A stretch of DNA of 64,000 bases from Laetiporus sulphureus 93-53 (GCF_001632365.1 NW_024468515.1:217070-281069); one strand, 5' to 3'. Positions 49,627 through 60,663 are shown, counted from the first letter of the stretch. The notes: generated from the letters alone by a model not told the origin. Made by a program: numbers and translations.

Positions 49627-50985
49627 GATTTGCTGTCTGCTTCGTAAGAGACCCGTCTCAGCGGGCAACTTTCTGCCCTTCATGCAATGATAGGCCGTCG
49701 AAGATTCGACGGTGTTTCTACCCAGCGTGGCTGACACGCCCGCCTTTGTTTCGGTGCGATGTCAACGCGCAGTAAGAGCCATGATCGATTGTCTCGATCG
49801 TCATAAGTGGCATGAAATGTCCAGGTGATACTGCTTTGCAAATGTGAAGTCTGCCCCCGCCGACATTATGTCACGGTGCATCATAGATCCTGCCAAAAGG
49901 CAAGGAAATGGCTGCAAGGTGCTAGCTGTGTTCAGTGACCTGCATAAATACCAAAATAAGGGTCTGCCACAAAGGGTCAGGCCAAAAAGGCATGCAGTGA
50001 CATGCAGCCTGCAAAAAGGGGCTCAAAGGGCCCTTAGCCTTATATCACACAAAGATGGGTTGATGGCTTGTAAAGCCGCATGAAATAGATGAATGAAACT
50101 GGGGATACCCAGCTTCCTCATAGATACTTATATACACGTAGGGCAGGGCCCCTGGCACTGTGCTACTGTGAGACCTCGGATACCTACATGTGAACATATA
50201 GCCAAAATCGGTAATGGTTTTGTATTCGTTATGGCAACTATCTACAAAGGCCGTGGATACGCCGAGGTAATCCTATCTAATCCAATGAGACAATTGCATG
50301 TAAGTGGGCCCACTGTTGAGGGGCCAATGGGTGATGGCCAACAGGGCACATCACAACAGTTGCAACATCGGATGAGAGGATCTGTCCAAACTCAAAACAA
50401 TGAGTGAGACGATTAGTCTTCATCTGGATAAGGCTGTGAGAAGATCCAGCCTATCCTGTACCTGGCTATACTATATGCCAGTTGGTAGGGGGATCCTTTG
50501 TGATGCCTGCCTATTGGCTAGGCAGCAAAGTGGTTCCAAATAACCTAAGTCATTTGGATTTTTACTGACTCTTACATGGTGGATGCTTATATAATCAGTA
50601 ACCCCGTTGGACAGGAGGGGCTTACATCATTGCCTGATGCGCTCTCCTGTGAGTCGTGCATGCCATGCCTCTGTTCCTGCCTCTGTTGTATCGATAGTAC
50701 TGTTGTGATCACTGCTTTTCCAGTTGCAGTCTGCAGGTCCTTCGGAGCATTCCAGCTGTGCAAATTGTCAGATTGCATGCTCATTCACTTGCAACCTCAT
50801 TGTGCACGCTGTCACCATTCTCTATGTACCAATTGTATCATCCACAGTTTGCAGTCTTCTGCTAAGCCGTTTGGCCCACCAGCAGTTTACTGTATATGAA
50901 GAGCCGACGTCTCACATGCATGTATGCTGCTTTCGATCGTGGTTGTCATCCGTTTGGTGGTAGCGCCGTTCAGCGTCGCAATGTA
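49627..50985. other. AT-rich repeat-type region, no gene
   Basis: About 1.36 kb between ARP9 and the Tc1-like element. It is AT-rich and G-run-containing, with short open frames only (104 codons at 50093-50407 is the longest) and no family signature. I read it as degenerate repeat, the left border of the transposon island. Confidence 0.4.
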
Positions 50986-51199
50986 CAGTGACCCACAAAA
51001 CTGTTGATAAGATTGCTCACTTCGACTTGTATAGTAAATATCTCCTCAACCAATGGGTCAACTACATTGTATAAGGGCTCATTGGAAAGCGTATTATCAT
51101 GGCTTTCTAATGCAGTTTTGGTCATATTTTTATCACATTTTGATCCCAAGGTATTTACTAATCTTTGAGGGTCACTCTTATCAACAGTTTTGTGGCACA
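50986..51199. repeat. Left terminal inverted repeat of the Tc1-like element
   Basis: Begins CAGTGACCC, directly after the flanking TA. It contains a 19-mer (CCACAAAACTGTTGATAAG) at 50993-51011 and its reverse complement at 51177-51195, so the arm itself is bounded by inverted copies. It matches the reverse complement of 52381-52594 except for two transitions. Confidence 0.95.
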
Positions 51200-51226
51200 T
51201 ATCCAGGTTCTACAAAACTTGTACTT

Positions 51227-52297
51227 TCAGTACTTGGTATAGCCTCCCTTTGCCTTCACCACTGCATGCACCCTCCTTGGCATACTTTCAATCAGATTCT
51301 GACACACTTCCTTCCCAATAGCCTCCCATTCCTTCTCCACCCTTTCCCACAACTCAGTAATTCCCTTTGGTGGCTCCTGATACTCTGCAAGCTTCCCTTT
51401 AAGATGACCCCACAAATGCTCTATGGGATTGAGATCTGGGGATTGAGAGGGCCATATCATAGTGTTGAAATCATGGTCTTTGAACCAATCCTTGGCCTTC
51501 TTGCTGGTGTGCTTGGGGTCATTGTCTTGCTGAAACACCACATCCTCCACAGTTTTACCCCAATCCTCCAGGCTATTCTGCAGCTCATCCTCCAGAATGC
51601 TGACATAAAGGTCTGCATCCATCCTGCCATCAATCTTACAGGCATACCCCACACCATCACAGCCCATACAGCCCCACATCATCAAGGATCCACCTCTAAA
51701 CTTCTGGGTCCCTTCCACCAACCTATCACTGAGGCTCTCCCCTGGCTTCTTCCACACCCATTTCCTTCCATCTGACCCCATCCTGTTAATCTTTGTCTCA
51801 TCTGACCATACCACCCTTCTCCAGTCCTCCACAGTCCAATATGGGTGAGCCAAAGCGAAGTCCATCCTCTCCTTTCGATGCCTTGCAGCAAGTAAAGGCC
51901 TTCTGCGCTTTACTACAGCCTTCATTCCTGCCTTCTTCAACCCTCTTCGCACTGTCTCTGCATTGACAACCCTCCCAGTAACATCTCCAAGAGCTCTGGC
52001 CACAGCAGAAGATGTGGTAGCCTTGCCAGTCCCAATGAGTCGAGTAGCATAGCAAAGATTGGCAGTAGAAAGAAGGGAAGATCATCCTCCTTTGGCCTTA
52101 GAAATGGTGAGACAGTGTGTGGAGCATAGTTTACTGATGGTCGAGTAGTGTAGACCAGTCAAAGCTTCAATTTCTTGAAGAGATTTGCCATTCTGAAGCA
52201 AAGCGATGACATGGTTGACAGTTTCAGTAGCAACAGCTTTTGGCATGATGTTGGTTGAGTGTGAAGAGTTGTGTATGGCTGTTTGTACATTGTTCAT
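51227..52297 (-). pseudogene. Tc1-type transposase frame with one in-frame TGA
   Basis: The frame starts at the ATG complement at 52297 (a second Met is at 52246). An N-terminal helix-turn-helix precedes the break (NHVIALLQNGKSLQEIEAL, TGLHYSTISKL). One TGA at 52082-52084 sits after SKAKGG; the same frame is open on both sides. After it come a second HTH-like part (VARALGDVTGRVVNAETVRR) and the DDE domain. The acidic residues are D in WSDETKINRMG, D in VFQQDNDPKHTS and E in SPDLNPIEHLWG, with 34 residues between the last two, hence DD34E. The end is VVKAKGGYTKY. The TGA makes the full-length protein unlikely unless it is read through, edited or spliced out; I see no intron that clearly does this. 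Otherwise the frame is clean, so the copy was probably active until recently. Confidence 0.88.
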
Positions 52298-52380
52298 GTT
52301 GAAACATGAACATCAATCAATATTCTCACAAAGAACCCTGTCAACACATCAAGAATCACAATTTTCTGAGAACTTGTGTG

Positions 52381-52594
52381 TGTGCCACAAAACTGTTGAT
52401 AAGAGTGACCCTCAAAGATTAGTAAATACCTTGGGATCAAAATGTGATAAAAATATGACCAAAACTGCGTTAGAAAGCCATGATAATACGCTTTCCAATG
52501 AGCCCTTATACAATGTAGTTGACTCATTGGTTGAGGAGATATTTACTATACAAGTCGAAGTGAGCAATCTTATCAACAGTTTTGTGGGTCACTG
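52381..52594. repeat. Right terminal inverted repeat of the Tc1-like element
   Basis: Ends GGGTCACTG, directly before the flanking TA. The same 19-mer lies at 52385-52403 (inner, direct) and its reverse complement at 52569-52587 (outer). Together with the left arm there are four candidate transposase sites. Confidence 0.95.
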
Positions 52595-54114
52595 TACTTG
52601 AAGCTGGTGAGCTTCCTTCTGTTCCAGTCATTTTTGCACTCGATGCTCGTTTTCTGTACTGCGACACTTTCATCGAGGAGCACATTTCATCACATCCACC
52701 TAGCCTCGATTGGTGGTGCTGTACCCTTGCTGTTTCCTTTCTCGCTGATCATTTGCCTTACCGTTCACTGGTGCCGTTGTTGCATCTGCATAATCTCAGT
52801 CTTTGGTGTTCATGCCGAACACTGGATGCCATTGTGTGCGTGCTTAGGTGTCATGAATGTCGAGACTGTTGTGCACAAACGACGGGTGAATTCACCTGGT
52901 CATGTTAAAGTGTACTGTCACACACTTCAAATGCGACGCAAACAGTGATGCAGTCTACAAGGATGGGTGCAAACATTGGCGTGCTCAACTTGAACTACTC
53001 ACCATCACCAAACTCATCAAGGGACCTGAGCCGATGATAAAAAAAAACCAAGTTGGAATAGAGGACAACGTCTGCATTTGATTCACTCTATGTTCTTCAT
53101 TCATTGCTTTACCTTCCCACTTCAGAACAATCTGAACAAATATTACATACACACTCTCTATTCCTATTGTATCTCATCCTTTCTCCTCTCTGTATCACGA
53201 CCAAATATATATTCTGTTTATACTCTATCTTCTGTATATTGCGAACTATTGATCTTTGTATTTTTACTCTATCGCTCTCAAGACATTCAAAACTACTTGT
53301 TGGGCTTATCCACCGATCATTCAGATCCGGGCATGCAGACGCAGTGCCACTATTTTGAGTGGCGAATTGGGTGCTTGCTAGCTTGATGGTCCAATGGGTT
53401 CCTTTCTGGGCAAGTGGCCTGGTGTCACATGACCAATGCCTGATAACTTCCAAATAGGGCAAGTGGCCAGTGTCACGTGACTGGGTGGCTGAATCATGGG
53501 TGCTTGGTGGTCATGTGGTAGACACAGTCGTATCTGCAATATATGTGGTGGTATTGTGCTGTTTGTCTAAGTATCCACTTTGTGAGACCAATATGAAGGT
53601 TGGTGTCCGAATAACCACTCAAATGAGGACTTTTAATGGTGCAAAAAGAAAGGTGTCACTTAATACTGTGACACATTAATGCAAGTGATTGTGGACTATG
53701 GGTAGATACCATGAGGATCAGTATAATATGAATAGCACACTTGAAAGCAATGGAAACATAAACACTCAATTGCACTGAGTTCAGGTACATAGATTATAGA
53801 TAGAGAATAAACATTGTGCCACATATTCATATTTTTATTACTGTTATTTTTATTCTTTATGTTTTTGGGGGGGTTGGCTTTGATCATTCATCCTTGTCTG
53901 CTTCTTCTTGAACTCCATCCTGGGTGAAGCAATCAATAATTGAAAGTATTCAAGGTGTTTAAAATATCTTTTCTTGACAACTGTAACAGAATTTGGGCAG
54001 AACCTGGTCCCTCAGCCACATCTCTCCTGGTTAAAATTCAGCCCTGACATGCAATGGGAGGCATTATGTCAACATGTCATGAATATGATGTATATGATAC
54101 TTGCACTGCACACA

Positions 54115-54240
54115 CAAAGGCATTTCTTCCCATTGCTTTGTGAATGTGTTCTAATAATGGACTCTTGTAATAATATGCCCTAATCTGGCAACTCTATGCA
54201 TCAAAAAGGTGATTACTTATAATTTATTGGCATTAAATTA
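54115..54240. repeat. Degenerate direct repeat, copy A
   Basis: Shares aaggcattt, atgtgttcta and atgccctaat in the same order with copy B at 54479-54608, but is diverged with small indels. The unit is about 125 bp. No coding role is seen. Confidence 0.5.
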
Positions 54241-54478
54241 AATAATGTGAATCAGTCTCATGTCTATCTGCAATGTTGATTAGCATCAATACAAGTTATG
54301 TCTTTACTGCAGAGCTTCTTTCATGTCCAAAACATAGTAAAGTACCTTGCTCAGAGAGCAACATTTGGTTCACTGGTGCCTGTCACTGAGATGAAAAAAA
54401 TACTTAACTTAGCATTCTCTTTCCAAATAGGTGATTATATATGTAAGTGGATCTTGTCACGTCTTCACACTGCAGGCA

Positions 54479-54608
54479 TGAAGGCATTTATTCCCGCTGC
54501 AAATGCACTGAAAATGTGTTCTAAAGTGTGACCTATGCAACACTATGCCCTAATTAAGCAACTTTATTTCCCAAACAGGCAGTCAATTACCATTTCGTGT
54601 CATTAAGT
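54479..54608. repeat. Degenerate direct repeat, copy B
   Basis: Second member of the pair starting at 54115, about 365 bp downstream. It shows the same marker words in the same order and differs by substitutions and small indels. Confidence 0.5.
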
Positions 54609-54640
54609 AACGGTCGCAAATGCTTTCATGTCTGCAGTGT

Positions 54641-55007
54641 CACACACATCGACACTCTCACTCGCCACGACATCCAGCTGCTACACCCTCCAGCATGCAC
54701 GCTGCACCGACTCCCGGATGATGAAATTGCCTTGGACTTTCCGGGTGAGGACCCTGGGAAATCGGCTGCAGCTGATGCATAGCTGGATTGGCAATCTGTC
54801 TCCACCCCAGCTTAATTCCATCCTGCCCTTTTCACTCCATGTAGTATTGTTCTGTCCTGCTGTCCAAAAGTGAGAGTGTGTATGTGCACTCATGTCGACG
54901 CTCTCACTGGCCACAATACCTAGCTGCTATGCTCACTGCACTGACTCCCGGATGACGAACTGGCCTTGGCCTCACAGGGTGACAACCCTGGGAAGTCGGC
55001 TGCATAC
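54641..55007. repeat. Pair of related ~130-bp segments upstream of gag-like frame
   Basis: Segments at about 54641-54776 and 54887-55007 share ctctcac, agctgctaca/gctgctatgc, GACTCCCGGATGA and CCCTGGGAAATCGGCTGCA-type words. They are in direct orientation and moderately diverged. They sit just before the gag-like frame and may be part of its 5' untranslated region. Confidence 0.55.
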
Positions 55008-55183
55008 TCAGATGGTACAGTCAACGAGGGCAAGTACGCAACTCTTTTTGTGATAGAACCACCAACGTCTAATTCTGTGATTGCGCCGTCGCTCTCGCAG
55101 CTCGAACCCAGTGACTTTCACAAGGATTCAGACATGGACGAATACCTGCCTCAGCGGGGAGGATTACTCCGACCCGGGGGGAA

Positions 55184-56800
55184 CAGTTCGGTGAGAAAGA
55201 AATCGATGAAGCCATCCGCAATACATTTGCCACAGCACTGGCCGGTATCAGCCTCGCCGTGGAGCAGGCAGTCAACGACCTCGGTGACGACGAAGGCCTC
55301 AGGGCAACTCCCGCGACTACACGCTGGGCGACCACTGTCGAGCATATCCTCAATGCCATCCAGCAGATCACTGCCTCTGTGAAGGACTGCCCCTATGTGG
55401 GTAATGCCAACCTAGTCCACCGCGTGCGTGAACGCATCACGTCCACTCATCGTGACGTTGGGGCCAACTGGCTCCTCGAGTATGCCGACCCACCCTCTTT
55501 CGCCCCACAGCCCATATCCTCCGGCGCTGCTGCGATCACTGCTGCAGTCACTGCTGCTATGGAGCCTTTCGTCCAGCGCGTCGACCGACGCCTAGCCTCT
55601 CTTGAGGAGAAGGCAAAGGAGTCCCGTTCCAATCCTAACACATACTCGAGGAGAAGGCAAAGGAGTTCCGTTCCAATCCTAACACCTGCCCGCGTAGCAC
55701 CCCTGCTCAAGCAACTTCCTGAGCCCAGGCTCCTCCGCCTACTGCATCATATGCCACGGCTGCATCAGGAAAACTCAACTCGGCTTGTGGCTCGAGAACC
55801 TCCTTTTTGACTTGTTCTCGCTGGTTTTGGCCTGTACAAGCCAATAAGCGCGCGATAAGGAGCTCTCAAGCCAGAGAAAAGTTCAATATAAGGAGGTCCT
55901 GAGGCTTTCTAGGACTTATTGTCTTTTTTTGGTGACAGCAAGCGGATAGAAGCATCATAAGCCGGATTTGAGTTTTCCTGATGTGCCGCCACTGCTAGGG
56001 CTGCCCCTGGGTCTGCCATCCCAACGAAGCCGTCTGCACGCGGACCTGTTGCCCCTGCTCGCTGGATCGCCCGCTTTGTGGACAAACCCCCTGCTAAACT
56101 TACAGCAACGGACCCCCTCGTGCTCGTGCGCCAGCTTTGCTCTCGCCTTGCTGCTGTCCCTACTTCCGCCACTGTACACGTCCTTGCCATCGAGCGTACC
56201 CTCACCGGCAATCTGGTCATTACATTCACGGCTACCACCCCGCGGGTGGACATCGCGAGCCACCTTCCTACCATCCAATCTGCTCTGGGAGTTCCGGAGC
56301 ACAACATTGTTTCTGCTGATGTCGCTTGGTCCAAGATGACCCTCGGGTTTGTTCCGACGTGCCCATCCCCGACAGAACCCCTCTTTGATGAGGCCACCCT
56401 TCTCGCCTCTCTTCGTCTGAACCCCTCCTTCACGAAGCTCCCGCTCGCATATGGGCCACGCTGGCTCCGGCGCCCTGATGATATGGCAGACCAGGCACAT
56501 AGCACTGTGTCTCTCGGTTTCGAGGATCCCGACGGCTCCGTCATGAAGGGAATCCTTAAGGCAGACCTGTTCCTAATGGGAGGCCGTGTCCGTGCCCGTC
56601 GCTAGGATGACAAGTCTTGCCTCCTGCAGTGCACGCTGGCGGTTTGGCCACACTGCGCGTGACTCCAAGTGTAAGAATGCATGCTCGCAATGCGGCGGGC
56701 GTCACTGTGTCCTCACCCCCAAACAGCGAGTCGAGATGCAGACTCAGGCAAGGAAAGGCATGTTGCGCTTCACATTGACTAGAAATCACTTGTATGTAAA
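55184..56800 (+). pseudogene. Decayed gag-like ORF with zinc knuckle, probable retrotransposon remnant
   Basis: Open segments read like an ORF1/gag protein of a fungal non-LTR element. They give an N-terminal helical part (TFATALAGISLAVEQAVNDL), a coiled segment (AMEPFVQRVDRRLASLEEKA), then a globular part (FVDKPPAKLTATDPLVLVRQ, LTGNLVITFTATTPRVDIAS, LADLFLMGG-like). The end has a Cys/His knuckle (CWRFGHTARDSKC, CSQCGGRHC). Lesions are a 44-bp tandem duplication (starts 55604 and 55648) that shifts frame, a TGA soon after, a TAG at 56602-56604 where a tryptophan is usual, and a short deletion before CWRFGHT. No reverse transcriptase frame follows, so the element is truncated. Family placement is inference. 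Confidence 0.6.
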
Positions 56801-57236
56801 TTATCCGCAGGCGAATTCAACTTTTATCTCACCGACACCTGCCTGACAGACATATAAAATCCACCGTCATTCGCTGTATGAACCTCCACTCACTCGATAC
56901 AAAGCGACCCTTCTCGGGCCGCCACACATACATATCTAACCAAAAATTGATATATTAGAGACGAAACAAATGTCATCCCCCGCTCAACTTGCGCGTTCCT
57001 CCGAGCAAGGATCCGCCGCGCACGCGCGGCACTTCTCGAGTACATAGAACCATCCTGCGGCATGGAAGTGGACTATCACTGTATAGCCGTCATGGCATTC
57101 TCCAAACTTCTCATGTGCTACGATGTATATAGTTCATCTTATTGTTTCAGTACATTGACATGTTGCTCTTTCGTCTTCGTCTAACGCAGTCAGATCTTTT
57201 TTCGCACAGAGATGGGCAAACCCAGCTCATTCAGAC
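56801..57236. other. Spacer between retroelement remnant and URC4
   Basis: About 430 bp with no supported gene. It is AT-rich on the left and returns to GC-rich near URC4, whose 3' UTR must lie here. Confidence 0.35.
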
Positions 57237-58958
57237 TCAGAAGACAGTCCCATCGCTCTCGATGTCGATGGGTGGCCCACCCGTCGCCGGACGCTTCTGC
57301 TTCGCGATCTCCCGTCCGCCCTTCCATGTCGCGCTCTCGAGCACCTGCGCCAGCGTCAACTGCGCCGCGGTCAAGCCGAGATTCTTGCGGATGGCATCGG
57401 CTATGCGGTCGCTGTGAACAAAAGTGACGCGTCAGCATTTGCTGCGCTATGTAGAAAGGACGTGTTGCTTACAGCTCGATGACAGTCATGGCACGCCATT
57501 CGACGATGGCAGGGTGCGAAGGAGGCAACCTGGGGATCCCGGAGCTGGGGTTGGGATAGAAAGAGGTGGGGATGGCATCCGGCTTCAGCTGCAGGACGCC
57601 GAAGTCGACCAACAGCCCTCCTGCACGAAACCAACAATTGAGCGTCTAGCCATACAACATAGGACTACGACCGACCGTTTCGGTACTCCGGTAGCCCTGT
57701 CATGAACTCCATGCCCTCGACTTTCCATCCGAGGACCTTCTGGATTGGCTCGACGAGGCTGTAAGTGATCCAGCCGGTGAGCTTGTGGAATGGCACAAGA
57801 TCGTCGCCCTCGTTCACGGCGCTGGCTTTGAGCGCGTGGCATGGCCAGACGTCGCCCAAGGGAACGCCGCCGAGTGTGGTGCGCGTTGCGGGCCAGATGG
57901 GCGCGAGACCCTCGATGAGCGCAGTCCAGAGGGAGAAGATGTGCACGCGGCGTCCGCCGGAGGGCGAGGGCAGGGACTCGGATTGGAGGAAGCCTGCGAG
58001 GACGCAACGAAGGAAGTTAGGATTGTATAGATGAGGGTGTGGTACTGGAAGGGCTCACCGACGAGGTTGCCGGGCCTGGCGTCGGGCCCGAAGTAGGTCG
58101 GGTTGGCCTTGAGGGCATTGCTCAAGTTGACGAGCAGAGACGTGCGGCCCTCGATGCCCACCATCGGGTTAGACCCGCTGACTTGCATCGCTACTGCAGT
58201 CCTCTCAGGCGTGATACGTGCTAGACCCACCGCTGTGAGGCGCATACACATAGGACGCCAAATGAATATTAGAGGCGTGCAGAGTTGGCGATTAAACAGC
58301 CTCACCATCCACTCTGTGAGGGTTGCTGCTATCGCCCGAGAAGAACCCCTCCTCGAACATCTTGATGCTGGCGACGCCGAGGCCCTCAGAGCGCATGAAA
58401 TTCATGTCGGACTCCTTCTCGTGGTACGTCCAGGTGTTTCCTGCACCCGCATCGAGCAGCACGGAGACAAGGAAGAGATCGAGCAGCCGCCTGGTGATCT
58501 CCTTCTCGTCGGGCGGGCTGGGCACCGCCTTCCACTGCGCGATGAGGGGCTCGACACGGGGGCGACCTGCATCGAGGTGGCGCCATCGTCCATGAGGAGG
58601 TATCTGAAAGGGGACATATGATGTTGTGATCGTGCTACGCAAATGCTTGATGTGATGCGAGGCGCGTACTCACGCTAGCGAAGTTGGTCCCATAGTCGCG
58701 CTACATGATGCATCATGATTCAGCATACGCCCCATCACTGGCAGTGCGTGAGATTGATCGTTAGTCACTCGAGCGTACTTTCATGATCTCGATGCAGAAC
58801 GCAGCCACGTCTGCCTCCTTCTCTTGGTGGTACGTGAAGTACTCCAGCTTGCCTTGCTGAGCGAGTGCATGCACGCGGCTGCATCGCTCACGGATCGCAG
58901 GGAGCGTGCGGAGGTATGCAGCGGTCTGTTCAGCATTCAGAGGCTGTCCAAAGTTCAT
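57237..58958 (-). CDS. URC4: Urc4-type DUF1688 protein (uracil catabolism)
   Basis: Urc4 belongs to the fungal URC pathway, which degrades uracil; its exact step is not settled. The start at 58958 gives MNFGQPLNAEQTAAYLRTLP. The family segments come in order. First are RTLPAIRERCSRVHALA and LEYFTYHQEKEADVAAFCIE. Then come DAGRPRVEPLIAQWKAVP, LLDAGAGNTWTYHEKESDMN and RSEGLGVASIKMFEEGFFSG. The second half has VSGSNPMVGIEGRTSLLVNL, FGPDARPGNLV, LTGWITYSLVEPIQKVLG and MEFMTGLPEYRNGGLLVDFG. The last exon reads KQKRPATGGPPIDIESDGTV. The gene has six or more introns, with several splice points only roughly placed. Intact as far as I can read. It sits next to HIS2 by chance rather than as a cluster. 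Confidence 0.88.
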
Positions 58959-59227
58959 CGTGATGGGTGGGCACAGCTCGAGTCAGTGCGAGATGAACAG
59001 CTGCTATCCATCGCTGGTCGAAGCAGATATGATAGCCGCACGTTGATCGTGATCGTCCGCCACATACAGCTCAGCGCGTGAGATAACACAACCGTGCCTT
59101 AATACAGCGCCAAGCCACAGATAATAGTGCTCATACAAAGGATTGTATCTGATTGTATTCTGTGTTACAACGGAAACCAAGCAACGAAGAACGAAGATAA
59201 CGCCGGTTAGCACACAAACAGCCACGC
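58959..59227. promoter_or_regulatory. URC4 promoter and HIS2 3' end
   Basis: About 270 bp between two - strand genes. It holds the URC4 promoter (right of 58958) and the HIS2 3' UTR. I see no open frame or repeat. Confidence 0.35.
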
Positions 59228-60316
59228 CTACTGGGAACCTCTCCTTTCCCAGAAAACATGTTTCCAGCAGTCGCCCTCCACTTTGACTGGATGAAGGTAC
59301 CTTCCGCCTGCGTTTCGACGTTCTTTCCTCTCCAATGTCCAGAGCTCATTGATGCCGATACGTTGAGCATATCCAGCCATCCGGTCATAGTCGAGGCCGA
59401 CGGCATGCGGGCCGTGACTGTCGTCGGATAACGCGAACCGCCCACTGTGTTTCATGATCAGCTGTAACACTCGGCAGTGAGTTCAAGGCGGCTGTCACAG
59501 ATATGAGTAGACAAACCTGTGCAACATCTTCTCCCGGATACGATGTATCCCACTTCTTACGCAGTGCAGCGGCGTTTAATTCGAACAGCGCATCGTACTC
59601 TATCGCATAGCGGATATTCCTCTCCAGCTTCTCCCAAGCGCGCGGATAATCAGCGAGCCTAAGCGAGGGGTTGTACAGCCGGCATAAGTCAATATGGCCG
59701 ATAACTTCAGGGTGTAGCCGCTGGAGGACTTCGTACTGTGCATCAAAGTACGAGCACAGATACGCCTCCATCTGCTTGTGGGCTGCGCTGGCACTGGCGC
59801 TGGACGATGTTCCTCCCCCAAAGCTGGCAAGACACTTCTGGAACGTTGGCTCGTCGAAATCGATCGGGATGCCATTGGCATGATGGATTGAGCCAACAAG
59901 GTATTCGATCCGCCCCTCGTGTCTCTTCAGGGTAACCTCCAGGTTCGTGATATCGACCTCTGTTATGAACTCGGTCTCGAGGCCCACAAACAGATTGATC
60001 CGTCCAGCATAAGTCTCCTTCAGGCGATGCGCCTCATCCAAGAATTGATCAAATTGGGTTCGCAGCACATCTAACGCCAGTCCTTCCTTCGCAACATGAT
60101 TAGACATCGTGCGAGCAGAGACGCCAGGATACAGCTGCGGCACGCAGAGACATTTACCTCTTCCGGATATAGATCTTCCACACGATATCGGGGTGCGTGT
60201 TCGGTCAGACCATACACGTCGAAACCCTGTTTGATGGCTTCCAGGACGACCTCCCCAAGTGTGCCGGATGCATGCTTGCAGAATTGACCAGAGTGTGAAT
60301 GATGGCTGTGGGGCAT
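59228..60316 (-). CDS. HIS2: Histidinol-phosphatase (PHP family)
   Basis: This enzyme removes phosphate from histidinol phosphate in histidine synthesis. The start at 60316 gives MPHSHHSHSGQFCKHASGTL, with the N-terminal metal-binding HSHSG motif. Further family segments are GFDVYGLTEHAPRYRVEDLY, then (after a roughly 75-bp intron) RINLFVGLETEF, IEYLVGSIHHANGIPIDFD, EVIGHIDLCRLYNP, FELNAAALRKKWDTSYPGED and GRFALSDDSHGPHAVGLDYD. Several His/Asp metal ligands are present (HSHSG, TEH, GSIHH, GHIDL, DDSHG). It ends WKHVFWERRGSQ. Three exons, no lesion. A longer upstream-starting frame (to 60662) is open by chance in the other exon's frame, and I reject it. Confidence 0.93.
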
Positions 60317-60663
60317 GGAAGCGGCGGCTGGTAACCGCTACGTAAGCGGAGCGCCAGGAATGTGAGCGTAAGCAATGTGTGCAGTGCACACGAGTTTCGT
60401 CCGAGTACCCCGCAAACGCAGCCCGAATGGCTAGAGGGGAGGCTGTGCAACGAGCACACAGCACAGCGAGACGGCGAGGGCTGCGGGCAGTGCAGAGTCG
60501 GCGGTGCAGGACGTCGCCTTGTTCGGCGTCGCACGTGGCCACGCCGCAGGCGAGCGTGAGAGCGCCCGAGCCCTTTCTCATATAACGCCGGCGTCCCCGT
60601 TTCCAACCCTCCCTCTCCTGCTCCTGTGTCGGCTCATTGTTTACGTCTTCATCACTGACCACG
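60317..60663. promoter_or_regulatory. Divergent promoter region HIS2 / CYSTM gene
   Basis: About 350 bp between two start codons on opposite strands, so both promoters are here. GC-rich. No TGACTC-type Gcn4 box was found by eye. Confidence 0.4.

Larger units (their letters stand above)
50986..52594. mobile_element. Tc1-like DD34E DNA transposon with long terminal inverted repeats
   Basis: The element is 1609 bp with TA at both ends (50984-50985 and 52595-52596), the target duplication expected of the Tc1/mariner superfamily. The terminal inverted repeats span 214 bp each (50986-51199 and 52381-52594) and differ at only two positions, which indicates a recent insertion. Inside is one transposase frame on the - strand (51227-52297). 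Such elements usually have shorter repeats; here the repeats hold 27% of the length. It sits alone between ARP9 and repeat debris. Confidence 0.93.
52595..55183. other. AT-rich repeat debris between two mobile elements
   Basis: No gene is supported. The region is AT-rich with short frames only. It holds a degenerate duplicate pair (54115-54240 and 54479-54608) and, further right, another pair of related segments (about 54641-54776 and 54887-55007) that share the text GACTCCCGGATGA. A short motif near 53408-53432 recurs at 53457-53480 (gggcaagtggcc followed by a tcac core). These look like fragments of older repeats. Confidence 0.45.

Noticed and set aside
51053..51775. 240-codon + frame across the Tc1-like element
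   Set aside because: Antisense of the transposase and left arm; the - strand shows the DD34E motifs.
52082..52084. TGA as selenocysteine or programmed read-through in the transposase
   Set aside because: Fungi of this group are not known to use selenocysteine, and a C-to-T decay mutation explains it more simply.
57237..60316. URC4 and HIS2 as a metabolic gene cluster
   Set aside because: Uracil breakdown and histidine synthesis share no step; adjacency alone is not evidence.
59385..60662. 425-codon - frame covering most of HIS2 and extending upstream
   Set aside because: The upstream part has no family likeness. The HIS2 N-terminus (MPHSHHSHSG) sits in another frame and splices in; the long frame is partly intron and promoter read-through.
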